Shown here one piece after another: positions 1 to 9,483 of a stretch of 17,500 bases of DNA. The DNA lies in the NCBI GenBank assembly GCA_027943245.1, contig JANDJZ010000630.1, positions 1 through 17,500 on the forward strand, in the 5' to 3' direction. A program made the position numbers and the translations under genes. Numbering within the stretch: position 1 is the stretch's first letter; each line of letters opens with the position of its first letter. The notes under the pieces are model-generated. The model worked only from the letters and a program-made list of their open reading frames with translations. It had not been told where the DNA came from and did not search any database. This stretch comes from Acanthamoeba sp. SK_2022b. Its lineage: Eukaryota > Discosea > Longamoebia > Acanthamoebidae.

Positions 1-947
1 CTCTCTCCGAAGGACCTCGCGGAGCTCTCAGGCTCGCAGTTGGTCAACGTCATTGACGAAGATGACGCGATGACGACGATGCCCTACAGCGACTTCCTGG
101 ACCGTTTGTCGGTGTGCGCTCTTCTCTTGGGTGTCGTTCACAATCTTGCATGTGATAAAACACTAACAAACCCGCAGTGGAATGAAACGCTGTCGGTGAT
201 TGGGAGGAGGATCAGTTCCCTCAGCTTGCCGGCGGCTGGACTGTACCATCACTATTTGGGCCCAACCACTATGAGACGATACCTCTGCAATGTTGCCCAC
301 CATTTAGATGTACTGCTCTCCCTTTCCTTCTGTGTGCATGGATAATGGTATTCACCACTCTTCTCTTGCTATCTAGATGTGATCATCTCCAGTACTGGCT
401 TTGGCACCCAATTGCATACTGGTATGTAGAGTCAGTTCAGTTCATTTCAGAGTTTCCAAGCTTATCGACCTTAATCACCAGAGCCAGATGGGGGCAGTAC
501 CTGGCTTGCTCTCTTGTCTGGCTGTAAAAGGTAGTTTCATGATCAATCTAGCATGTTGTCTGGTTTATTGCTTACCGTCATGGAGTGTAGGTGGCTTATT
601 TTCCCACAGGACACACCTTTGAGCACCTTTCCTGGCTATAGGGACAACATGTCAGGACAGGAGTTCTTTACCAAGGTGTACCCCTGTCTTGGTATGTGCA
701 CTGCTTATTGAGATGTTCTGGAATGGCTGCTAGCTTGACTCTTTGTTCAACAACAGTTGCTAACAAGCAGGCAATGTGGGAGGGCATACAAGAGGCTGGA
801 GACATCATCTTTGTGCCCAGTGGCTGTGCACATGTTGTGCTTACCCTGGATGCCTCTGTGGCCATCTCTGTTGATATCATCAACAGCAACAACTTGGCTT
901 CCATTGCACCACACCTCAGAGACCTTCTGCCAATAAAGGCAAGTTAA
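1..947 (+). CDS. JmjC-domain Fe(II)/2-oxoglutarate oxygenase, JMJD6/JMJD4-like, 5' partial
   Basis: This is the 3' part of a spliced gene. Well-supported exons are the segment ending at 309, then 377-421, 482-530, 591-691 and 757-947 (TAA 945-947); all four introns are GT-AG and keep one frame. The first exon covers 1 to about 110 and its junction with the next is unclear. Joined, the protein shows the JmjC double-stranded beta-helix order: GTQLHTE, then STWLALLSGCKRW, then LIFPQDTPL, FFTKVYP and finally IIFVPSGCAHVV. Candidate iron ligands are His (415-417) and Glu (codon split 421/482-483) of the H-x-E motif and His 831-833; the Lys of CKRW lies where 2-oxoglutarate-binding Lys is expected. 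JMJD6/JMJD4 relatives hydroxylate lysines in protein substrates; the substrate here is unknown. Oddities: Glu instead of Asp in H-x-D, and Cys where the family usually has Trp in PSGW. The protein ends soon after the domain. Convergent with the next gene. Confidence 0.78.
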
Positions 948-1074
948 AGCCTGTAGAAGTGTTCATGCCACGGCAGCTTCCTGGTGTAGTTGGTCATCAA
1001 CATTAAGATCAAAAGCATATGTGTGATATCTAAGCCAACCTCTTATTTGGCAGAAGCATGTACAGGCTCTTCAT

Positions 1075-1536
1075 TTACTTTTTCTTGGCAGATGGGGACA
1101 GGTCTCGTAGTCGCTTGAGCTCATTGCGTGCCTGCGTGGCATCCCCTGTGAGGGCCGTCACCTGCACGAACCCCTCATACTTGGTCGGAAGCGCAAACGC
1201 CCCTGCAAACTCGCTGATCACCTCCTCCGCCTGCACACACGCAAAACACAGACAAGCCACTGCATGCATCAGCAACCGTGGCAATGCGTCGTGCACGCGT
1301 GGAGTGCGTGTGGCGGTGGTGTCACGCGTGATTGCACCTTGGCAGCGGAGAGCGTGGGATGCCCCCGACGCAGGCTGGCTCGTCGGATGCACTCCTCCTT
1401 GGGCACATCAAAGTAGATGGCCTCAATGTGTGTCGCGCCGTACCGCTTTGCCTCCGTCACCCACATCTGCCCCAGCGTTCGCCCCCCCCCCCACATTGCA
1501 ACCACGGAGCCACTCAAGATAGCTGGAGACCGTCGT

Positions 1537-1599
<63 letters not shown>

Positions 1600-2036
1600 A
1601 TTGCGCACTTTTCGATCGCCAGCAGAGAAGTTACACCGGTCCACGATCACGCTCTTCTTTCGCTTGATGGCCTGCGCGAGGTGAGGTGAGACGTGGGATC
1701 AGCAGAACAGTGCATAGCTGTTGTTGTTGTGTGCGTTGCGTGCGTGTGGGGGAGTTGTGCGTGCCTACCTTTTCCATCTGCTTTTTACATTCGTCGGCCG
1801 AGCCCAGGTCATCCTGGGACACGCGCACCCAGCTCTCCCCGCTTGTCCTCTCTAGTTCTGTCGCGAAGGTGGACTTTCTGCCATTGCGAGCGTATTTATT
1901 ATTACTCCGTTTGGGAAATAGAAAGAGGGGGGGGGGGCAAGGCGAACCCAGAGCCGGGAAGGCCAGCGAGAACGACGACTACGGACTTGGGGCCGGTAGC
2001 ACCAGACGAAGTGGGCTTCTTGCTTGCTTTGGACAT
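1075..2036 (-). CDS. P-loop kinase-like ATPase (polynucleotide-kinase/AAA_33 type)
   Basis: Five exons on the minus strand: 1948-2036, 1769-1877, 1609-1671, 1338-1466 and 1075-1230. They give 181 residues, all phases agreeing; start ATG at 2036-2034. The first intron interrupts the Walker A loop: exon 1 ends in LPGSG and exon 2 continues KSTFATEL, so P-loop GLPGSGKST is complete only after splicing. Then come RVSQDDLGS, the Walker B-like SVIVDRCNFSAGDR, YFDVPKEECIRRASLR and a C-terminal EGFVQV followed by a basic KKK end. This order matches small ATP-dependent kinases related to T4 polynucleotide kinase and to the kinase module fused to aprataxin-like domains in plants. Phosphorylation of a nucleic-acid or nucleotide substrate is inferred; no phosphatase or HIT domain is present. 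Intron 3 holds a long CA/GT array, and the last base-pairs before exon 4 are G-rich rather than pyrimidine-rich. Confidence 0.82.
1538..1598. repeat. (GT)n microsatellite in intron of the P-loop kinase gene
   Basis: About 30 uninterrupted GT units on the plus strand, that is (CA)n in the transcript, within intron 1467-1608. Translated poly-Val-Cys or poly-Thr-His frames here are artefacts. Confidence 0.97.
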
Positions 2037-2265
2037 TGTGTGCACTGTACAACGGTGCTTGTTTTCACCTTCGCTGAAGTGCTTTAATCTTATATTTCTC
2101 CTCTATTTGCTTCTTCTTCCCATTTTTATGTTATTATCTTATATTTAAATATAAAATCGTGCAATGGCGCAGGACGAACGTCGGTGTGGGTGGGACGAGT
2201 GCAGAAGAGGATACATCTGCAATGAGTTGGTGGTGACTTCGAGCCAGCCAGCCAGCCAGCCAGCG

Positions 2266-2301
<36 letters not shown>

Positions 2302-2376
2302 TGCCATTTAAATAACTTTGAACCTCACCGGCGGCTATCATTCTTCAACAACTCGCCCTCTTGATCAAGAACCAAC
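2037..2376. promoter_or_regulatory. Divergent intergenic region with palindromic TATA-like element
   Basis: This stretch separates the start of the minus-strand P-loop kinase gene (2036) from the plus-strand small ORF (2377), so it must hold 5' flanks for both directions. Positions 2140-2153 form a perfect 14-nt palindrome, TATATTTAAATATA, lying in an AT-rich patch; read either way it resembles a TATA element, about 105 nt from the minus-strand ATG and about 225 nt from the plus-strand ATG. The rest is pyrimidine-rich (2095-2125) plus the CAGC repeat array. Promoter function is inferred from position. Confidence 0.45.
2242..2304. repeat. CAGC/CCAG tetranucleotide array
   Basis: About fifteen copies of a CCAG tetranucleotide with one interruption (GCGAG at about 2263-2267). 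It lies between the divergent starts, about 75 nt upstream of the 2377 ORF. It produces repeated SQPA (plus) and AGWL (minus) codons, which are not evidence of a protein. Confidence 0.95.
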
Positions 2377-2526
2377 ATGTGCACCTGGGTCCTCATCAGC
2401 ATCTACTGCAGCAAGTGCCGCCAGTTCCTGCGCACCTCGAAGGAAGTCTACTACTGTGGAGCCAACGGGAACGGCTGTGCGATCACCCACCAATCCAAGA
2501 CCGAGTACAGTGGCAGTCATTGCTGA
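2377..2526 (+). CDS. Small cysteine-rich protein, 49 aa, zinc-ribbon-like spacing
   Basis: An uninterrupted ORF from ATG 2377 to TGA 2524-2526. I do not recognise a named family. Its codon usage is strongly coding-like: over 80% of third positions are G or C, against the mixed composition of the surrounding sequence. Six cysteines are at residues 2, 11, 14, 27, 34 and 49. C11-x2-C14 (YCSKC) with C27-x6-C34 (YYCGANGNGC) resembles a small zinc-binding knuckle pair. There is no clear signal peptide or membrane segment, though residues 3-10 are hydrophobic. It lies 183 nt upstream of the F-box gene start and is out of frame with it, so it may be a separate gene; an upstream ORF or a lost exon of the F-box transcript is also possible. 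Confidence 0.5.
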   Translation: MCTWVLISIYCSKCRQFLRTSKEVYYCGANGNGCAITHQSKTEYSGSHC

Positions 2527-2709
2527 CGCCGCGTCACCAAGCCAAGCAATTGTAGGCTCACCACCCTGTGCCTCTCGCTAATACATCAGTTGTCACGTCG
2601 CTTCATCACAAGGAGGCAGCAAACGTTTTGTTGGGGCCAATTATGGAAATTCGATTTTGTTTATTTTTTGCTTTTCTTGGCTTCCGCTGACCAGCCGCAT
2701 GAGGTAGCC

Positions 2710-5615
2710 ATGACCTCACCACCAGCGCTCCCTTTGTCCCTCGCGACGACGGCCACTCCGTTCTTCAGGACGCTCATCGAACGAGCAGGACAGGCAGAGG
2801 CCAGCCTCCAGGCCTTCCACGATCTCATTGCTCCCGTCTCGAATCAAGAATCGAACGAACCGGAGCCAGGAGATGATGAAGCCCCACCTTCTCCGCGCGT
2901 ACGACGTTCAATCTGCTCATCCACAGTCATCTTTCTCTTATTAATTCATAAATTTAACAGGACAAGGTGCCACTCGAGGAGAAAGGTGCAAAGATCAAGC
3001 GCATTTATTTTTACAAATTTTATTTTATTTTATTTTATTATTAACACAATATAAACAAATTCATTTGATTTGCAACACTACGCCACAGAGGGTGCGGTGG
3101 CAGCTGCAGCGCAGCTGTTCTTCGCAGATCTCCTCACCGATCTGCAACGGCTGCAAGCTGCCCTGGCCGACCGAACAGCACACTTTGCCGAGCTCCTCAC
3201 CTTTGTTGTACGCCGCCAGCCTCTCCAACAACTTGGGCAGCACCGTTTGTCAACACAACGTACATTGTGCAGGAGAGACAAGGCACCGCCTTCGGTCAGG
3301 CCTTGGGCGACGGGTGACGTGCTTAATTATTATTTTATTTATTATTTATTATTGCTGACGCTCTACTCGGGTTGTTGGGTTTCTGCAGCTACTTCTCTTC
3401 TCTGCCCGACGAGCTGTTCTGGCACATCCTCTCCTTCCTCTCGCCGCTCGATGTGTCGTCGGCCTCCCAGGTCTCGCGCAAGGTCAACCGCGCCTTCCTT
3501 CTCTGCTCGCCCCCTCCCCACCACCAGCTCAGCCTCCCTCGTGCTGATAGCTCTCTCGGTTACCTCTCACAGTGGCGCCTCATGTGCGACGATCCACTGC
3601 TGTGGCGCACCTTCTACAAAGTTCAATGGGTGCGCGTGCTGCCGTTCTCATGACTGGTAGCGCGAGGCCGTGGTCGTGTAGCGCTAAAACGCTGTGGGTG
3701 GTGTTGGTGATGGTGGTGGTGGTGCATGGATGGCATGGGGCGCACACAGAGCGAGGACTTTACGCTCAAGGAAGCTCGGCTGCTGGCTCAGCTCAGACGG
3801 GAGGAGCGCAAAGGCGACGACGACAGCCGCGCACCGGGCTCGACCGACACCAGCGACGCCAGCCTTTCAACGTACGACAACCTGTACTCCACAGCCCTTT
3901 CCCTTTCTTTATTCATTTTTATTCCAATTTTTCATTTTTTTAATAATATATACATATATAATATTAAATTATGTCGCGAATTCAATTTATTTGCAACAGG
4001 GGGTTGGAGCGGAGCGCTCGTGCCCCGACAGCAGCGATCAATTGGAAGAAGTGCTACGTGAACCGGCACATCGTCGACAGCTACTGGCACAAAGGTGCGG
4101 ACTACGACTCGCTCTCCCGAGGAGAATGCATGTCGGTAGTGGGCCACCTCCTCACCGCGCTTCTCTCCCTGGACTGCCTGCGCGAACAGGCCACATCAAG
4201 AGCGTGAGCGTGTTGGAAGGCCATTCGGCGTGGATCTCGTGTCTGCATTTCAACGACTCCAAAATTGTACCCACCATTTCTTTTATTTTAAAATATTATC
4301 TTTATATAATTCATTTTATATTTGTGTTAATTGTGTGTTCAGGTCAGCGGAGCAGGGGATAAGACCATCCGCGTGTGGGACCTCCACACAGAGACGCTCG
4401 AAAAGACGCTCAAGGCTCCTCGCGGCGTTCTCTGCCTCCAGTTCGACGATCAGAAAATCGTATCCCCCGCTCTCCTCTCTGCGTTGTTGTGTGTTTCTTG
4501 GCACCGCTGGCTGGCGGTTGTCGTCTCACCGTGGTCGCGTGGCGTGCCGGCTGTGCTCACGCAGGTGAGCGGCTACATGGACAACACCATCGTGATATGG
4601 GACATGGCCCAAGGCAGGCGCATCAACACCATCCGAGGCCACGCCGGTACCTTCACCGCCTCCTCCCTCATAAATTAATATTTAATATTTAATTAATATT
4701 TATTTAATTTCTCTGTATTTTCTCACGCGCATGTCGACGCCTTGTAGGTCGCGTGTGGGCCCTGCAGTACGACGACAGCAAGATCGTGTCGGGCGCTGCC
4801 GACAAGTCCATTCGGCTCTGGGTATTTGGGGGGGGGAGGTGGCCACTTCACTGAATGAGTTGGCCAACTTGAGGAGCGTGGTCGTTGGCGGCGCGCTCAC
4901 TGTCCACCGCATGTTCGCAGGACCTTACGACGCTGCAGTGCACGTACAGCATCAACGGAGCACACGCCGACGGCATATCATGCTTGAAGTTCAACGAGAA
5001 CAACATTGTCAGCGGGGCCGCCGATTGCGTGGTCAAAGGTCAGCTCCCTCCTGTGTCACGCGCAACACCAGCGCACTGTCGGGCTCACGACACGACACAC
5101 GACATGACACGACACACGACACACGACATGACACGACACACGACATGACACGACACGACACACGCACACGCACACGCACGCGACACGACACACGACTCGA
5201 ATGTGTAGTGTGGGATATGCGCACCTATCGATGCACGCAGACGCTCAAGGTATGGGCGAAAGGGCCTCGTCTCCCCTCTCTCCCCACCACCACCGCGCCT
5301 CACCTCGTATGTCTGCAACCGCGCGGTGTTGGCCCAGGGCGAGCACAACATCGCGGTCTTTTGCGTCGCGCTCGACGACAAGACGGTGCTCTCCGGCTCG
5401 CACGACTCCACGGTCAAGCAGTGGGACCTGCGCACGGGGCGATGCACGTACACCTACACGGGCCACCAGCAGGGCGTGTTTGGCGTGCAGTTCGACCCGT
5501 ACAAAATTGTGCGCGCCTCGCTCTCTTTCCTTCCCAAAACAAATTATTAATAATTAATTGATTATTAATTTGACCAAAAGAAGGAAAACATTTTCGAAAT
5601 GAAAACAACTAATTG

Positions 5616-5670
<55 letters not shown>

Positions 5671-5939
5671 CGCCAATACGACAAAAACAGGTATCGTGTG
5701 CAGGCGACCACACGATCAAGGTGTGGGACCGCAAGACGGGAAGAAACATGGCCACGCTCGTCGGACACAAGGACGCCATTCGCGCCCTCCAATACGACGA
5801 CACCAAAATAGTGCGTTCTGCCGGCCTTGGCGCTGTGCTGTGGCGCGTCTCTGACTGTTCGCCGTGTGCTGGTCGTTCACAACAGGTGTCGGGTTCATCG
5901 ACGCAAGACAAGTCCATTCGGATATGGCGGCTGACTTGA
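2710..5939 (+). CDS. F-box/WD40-repeat protein (putative SCF substrate receptor)
   Basis: Seventeen exons: 2710-2898, 2961-2985, 3089-3207, 3273-3313, 3389-3482, 3573-3629, 3750-3871, 4000-4094, 4190-4266, 4343-4459, 4565-4646, 4748-4821, 4921-5038, 5209-5249, 5338-5508, 5691-5810 and 5886-5939. The total is 1596 nt, 531 residues plus TGA, with consistent phases. Residues 15-43 and about 73-110 look helical. The F-box spans about 126-175: SSLPDELFWHILSFL, then VSRK joined by splicing to WRLMCDDPLLWRTFY. A charged linker leads to WKKCYVNRHIVDSYW and then seven WD blades (about 248-531) with IRVWD, IVIWD, IRLW, VKVWD, VKQWD, IKVWD and IRIW ends. By family, the F-box binds Skp1 and the propeller recruits substrates for SCF ubiquitination; target unknown. 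The blade sequences place it among FBXW/Cdc4-like proteins, but orthology cannot be assigned. An in-frame upstream start at 2590 exists; I prefer 2710. Confidence 0.88.
5084..5198. repeat. Degenerate (ACACG)n/(ACATG) minisatellite in F-box/WD40 intron
   Basis: Tandem 5- to 12-nt units built from CACGA, CACACGA and CATGA, ending in CACACGCA repeats. It fills most of the 5039-5208 intron. Related GACAC units recur in the LRR-PH gene intron at 13884-13992. Confidence 0.9.
5619..5669. repeat. (CA)n microsatellite in F-box/WD40 intron
   Basis: About 25 uninterrupted CA units in the intron 5509-5690, which also has an AT-rich segment near 5541-5572. It ends about 21 nt before the acceptor. Confidence 0.97.
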
Positions 5940-6334
5940 ATTGGCCAGACAGCTCCCACCAAAACCAGCCTGGGAGAGTGGGCAGAGGATTGTGGCCTCT
6001 CTAGCAGAGCGTCTGGAGTGGAAAGGGTCTGGAGTAGAAGGGGCCATGCGGTTGTAAGCAAGCACAAGAAGCACAGTAGAGAGGCAAATCGAACGCAAGC
6101 ACTGTTTATTTGAAGGCTACAGCCACGTGCTATGATTGGAGGGCAAGAGTACAAGAGTAACTCGTTCGTTGCCGACAGTAAGTGCAGGTTGGTGAAGTGT
6201 AGTGTAAAATGCAGGCAACCAACGGGCGAGTTTGTTGCGGAAAATTAGATCCTTTTTTGGACATGGTTCGTGCGCAACGTTGGAAAAAAAAAGCTCTTTT
6301 CATTCTCACTTCTCAACTCCCTTCACACCAGAAG
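5940..6334. other. Intergenic: F-box 3' flank and upstream region of secreted-protein gene
   Basis: No gene recognised. It contains a direct repeat of about 16 nt (6011-6026 and 6027-6042, GTCTGGAGTRGAA core) and a pyrimidine-rich stretch at 6297-6330 just before the ATG at 6335. Minus-strand ORFs here lack coding bias and recognisable domains. Confidence 0.4.
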
Positions 6335-8071
6335 ATGCTGCTCCGTTGGCTGTTGTTAGCGGTGGTTGTGGTCAGCGCAAGCGCACAGTTTCATGGCCCG
6401 GACTGGGTGAAAAAAGGACAACAAGGTACTTCCCGGCCACCACAAGTGCCACAAACTGGCGCGGCAGAGCTAACACATGTGGAGCAGAAAAGGTGCAAAC
6501 CATGTTCCAGACCCTGAGTGCCGACCAGACCCCGAACGATTGGCCTAGTGCTCTGTCCGAGGCTCTCTTGTTCCTGGAGCAGATGAACCTCACCTTCGAT
6601 TCTCCTGGTTTGTGTTCTCCCGGTTGGGGTGGGTTGCTTGCAACTACCTGATAACCTGTTTCCCCTGCCAGATTGGGACGAGTTCATGCCCAACTTGATC
6701 AAGATCTGGCCCTACACCACGGGCTACACCCGTAGCAAGCTCATTCATAGCCAAGGTGCGTTGGAGGCCTCTGCTATGTTGTTGAGGGTTGCTGACCACT
6801 ACAATCGAACTGGATAGGTGCCATCGCTCTCGTGGAGTGGGTCACGGCAACCACAACTACACCGGCATGTTCCAGGGGGTAAGCAAGCCCCTTCCCTTAA
6901 ACACGATAGATTGCTCTAACCTTCACTTTGCGGACAGGCCTCAATGGGGTTCATCCGCCTCTCCTTGGCCAAGGCGCCTACCCTCGACCCGCCCAACATG
7001 GCTCCTGGTACGTGAAGCGATCCCCAGAGCCCTTTCCTCTTCAACTGATCAAGAGACGGTCTCGAACGCATCGCCGGTAGGTATCGCCTTCAAGTTCTTC
7101 AGAAACGGCCTCCCTTCCTCCAACATCATCGCCATGTTCCAGCTGGGAGGTAACTACACACTTTAGAGGACGTCACCATGAAAAAAGTTGCCTAATCGTG
7201 TGTTCACGATACAGGGCAGGACAGCTTCAACTTCTTCGAGTACGACTTGACCAACCACGTACCTGACCTGGGCACATCCGCCGGCTTCGTCCTGAAGCAG
7301 ATCCGTGGGGCTTTCGCCGCTGCGTCCAACTGGCCCACAATGCGTGCGTTCGTTCGTCTCGTCTCTCCGGTCAGCGCAACTAATCAGTGGTCTTGTGTTT
7401 CTGCTCTTACCCAGTGGGCGTGTCCGAGTTTGCCAGCTTTACCGAGGATAAGGCGGTGCCCAAGCCTAATTTCCCCTACCGCCTGGTACCCCTCTTTCCC
7501 TCTCACACTTTCTCTAAGGACGCGCAGTGGCAAGATGACCTCTCGGCACTATTCCAACTCACTAATGCGCCATAGGTGTTCCACCCGACCACTGATTATC
7601 ACAACAAGTTCGCAGGCTCGACCCCCAGCGATTCCGTCCTGGAGGACGTGGCCGCAGTACAAGAAATCCTAGCTTTCTCCTCTGGTTAACTGGTGATACT
7701 CACTCTCATCCCTGGACGACGCACAAACGTAGGGTCTGGCGCCTGGCACCGTCCTGTATGAGGTCTATGCGGCAGATAACCCCAACGTCGATGACACAAA
7801 GGTCACCCCTATCGGCAAGATCGTTCTCAAGAGCAACGGCTTCATGTGCGTGCCAATCTCTCAACTGGAGTTGGCTTGTCCATTCAAAGCTCACTCTTGT
7901 CGGGCTGTCGGGTCCAGGTCCAACTGGGGCGACAAGAGCATGTTCATGCGCCATGTGCGGAAGGAGGACGACTTCGCGTTGAGGCCTGAGTGGGAGCCAG
8001 TAGCGGCGGAGATCATCGCGTACCAGCAGAGCCTCCCGCAGTTTTACTACCCCAACTTGCCCTACGTCTAA
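6335..8071 (+). CDS. Secreted protein with weak catalase-superfamily resemblance
   Basis: Eleven exons: 6335-6425, 6488-6607, 6672-6755, 6838-6878, 6938-7007, 7081-7149, 7215-7343, 7415-7485, 7576-7656, 7733-7845 and 7918-8071. They give 340 residues, 1023 nt and consistent phases. Residues 1-18 are a clear signal peptide (MLLRWLLLAVVVVSASAQ). The mature region holds WPYTTGYTRSKLIHSQ, then GHGNHNYTGMFQG, GFIRLSLAKAP, GIAFKFFRNGLPSSN and NFFEYDLTNHVPDL, later LAPGTVLYEVYAAD and NWGDKSMFMRHV. The order R-x-x-x-H, G-x-F, IRLS, G-x-A-x-KFF and a following Asn recalls catalase-like heme proteins, with LIH as candidate distal His. The proximal-Tyr motif (R-x-F-x-Y) is not evident, so activity is doubtful. 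The exon 4 acceptor (GTGGAG at 6832-6837) is the least certain: it is chosen because it keeps frame. The gene is convergent with the LicD gene, 159 nt apart. The existence of the gene is firm; the family assignment is tentative. Confidence 0.62.
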
Positions 8072-8230
8072 ACGGGTGTGCGTTGAGCACAACAATTAAA
8101 ATGCTAGAATGATTGACTGATATGTGTAGCATCTGCTCTTGTCCTAACCTCTTCATCTTCCTGCCTTAAGTGGCCCTCAAGCTTTCGGGAACTTACTCCA
8201 CGCTACTTCCCTCTTCCACTGTCCAGTAAC

Positions 8231-9292
8231 CTAGGTTACATCATACTTTAACGGGGGAACGGGTGGGGCGAGGCCCTGATGGGATGAACGTGACGGACAC
8301 CTGCTGTTGACCACGAACGGAGGCGGCATGGCGTCGCCCCGCAGTCGCATGAGGTCTTCGCATCGCCCCTGCACGCCCCAAAACAAGCCCTCACCGGCCC
8401 AGTCCTCCAAGGCGTGGCTGTAGCCGCTGGCCACGCACCACCGGCGCCAGCCAGCGAATCGGGCGTCGAGGTAGCGGCCAGCCCTATGTGGAATGGACAC
8501 CTCGAGCTGCAACTGGCCACTGGCGTCGGTTGCGTTGTGAACGGGAGGTGGCTCGATGACCACGCGACGGGGCGGCCAGAGAAAGTCGAGCGGCAAAGGT
8601 GAGGGCATCGAGCCAGAGGGACCAGTAATGGCTGAGAACGTGTTGGTGGCCGTATCCACGTCGAACAAGAAGATGTCAACGAACGGGAAGCCCCACGGCC
8701 TGCTCCCCGCCCTGGGCGAACCTGCAACGAAAATCTGAAGCCACCACATTGTGGTTATTAATGGTGGGGATTATTAATTACACAACAATTAAAGAGCATG
8801 TGGCCGGACCTTGTACATGGAGGGGGGCACAAGCTCATATAAGGCGAGGCCGCGCTGTCGTAGCCTCGCTTGCAGCGCCCCTGACTTGTGCAACCGCTCG
8901 AAGGCGGACCGTGCGACCATGATGTCGATGTCGTCGTCCCACGGTATCCATCCGCCTTCGTGCCCCCGACACAGGCCCACCAGGCTGCCGTCCGAGACCA
9001 CATACTCGAGACCGGCCTGCGTCAGGGTGTGGTCCACGGTCGCGAGCAGCCGGCGGGCCCTGTCCGCAGTCTCCCGCGAGGCCCACCCTAGAGCGCGCAC
9101 AAAACGGCCGGCTGGGCCGTCCAGCGCCTCATCCGACCGAACCACGTAGAGGTCGGGAACGAAGTACTCCGCCGAGTCGATGTCCGAGGAACATTCGGTG
9201 TAGGGCAGGAAGGCATCGGGTCCCCCTCGCAGGGCAAACAGCACTAAGAGACAGGCGAGCGAGAACAAGCAGAGCGCGACAGGGAGCCGCAT
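8231..9292 (-). CDS. LicD/fukutin-family type II membrane protein
   Basis: Two minus-strand exons, 8810-9292 and 8231-8734, with a 75-nt phase-0 GT-AG intron; together 328 residues. Residues 5-22 form a hydrophobic signal anchor (LCLFSLACLLVLFA) after a short N-terminus, predicting a lumenal Golgi/ER catalytic domain. The catalytic core is LicD-like: VVSDGSLVGLCRG (98-110), then GGWIPWDDDIDIMV (113-126) with the Asp cluster expected to bind metal and nucleotide-activated donor. Exon 2 supplies WGFPFVDIFLFDVD and ends with a GWRRWCVASGYSHALEDWA region. LicD relatives transfer phosphocholine or other sugar-phosphate groups; fukutin-type members act on glycans. Donor and acceptor are unknown here. 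Conservation of the Asp cluster suggests an active enzyme. Confidence 0.85.
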
Positions 9293-9483
9293 GGGTGTCG
9301 GGGCTCTCGGGGTTATTTGGTTGTGGCCGCGTTCGTGTGTGTTCTCCGAAAGTGGAGAACTTCATTAGATACTCTCTGGTGGCCAATTCCAGTAACGAAT
9401 TCGAAATATCGATCTATTTTTCTACTATTTAAACCTTGTACATGTGCCTAGCGGCGCAAGATGAAGATCGTTGTGTAGTTTCC

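Noticed and set aside
3190..3313. Apparent double +1 frameshift in the F-box gene, each of three frames looking coding in turn
   Set aside because: A normal 65-nt GT-AG intron (3208-3272, GTACGC to TGTGCAG, phase 0) restores one frame without any shift.
3481..3540. Continuation of the F-box exon through VNRAFLLCS
   Set aside because: A GT-AG intron 3483-3572 joins VSRK to WRLMCDDPLLW, matching the F-box consensus; the read-through frame departs from it.
5609..6154. Minus-strand ORF downstream of and antisense to the F-box gene
   Set aside because: No domain, no G/C third-position bias, and it runs through the CA array and antisense of two WD40 exons.
8231..9149. Plus-strand and alternate-frame ORFs over the LicD gene
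   Set aside because: They are GC-rich shadows; only the minus frame carries the WDDDID core and continues across the intron.
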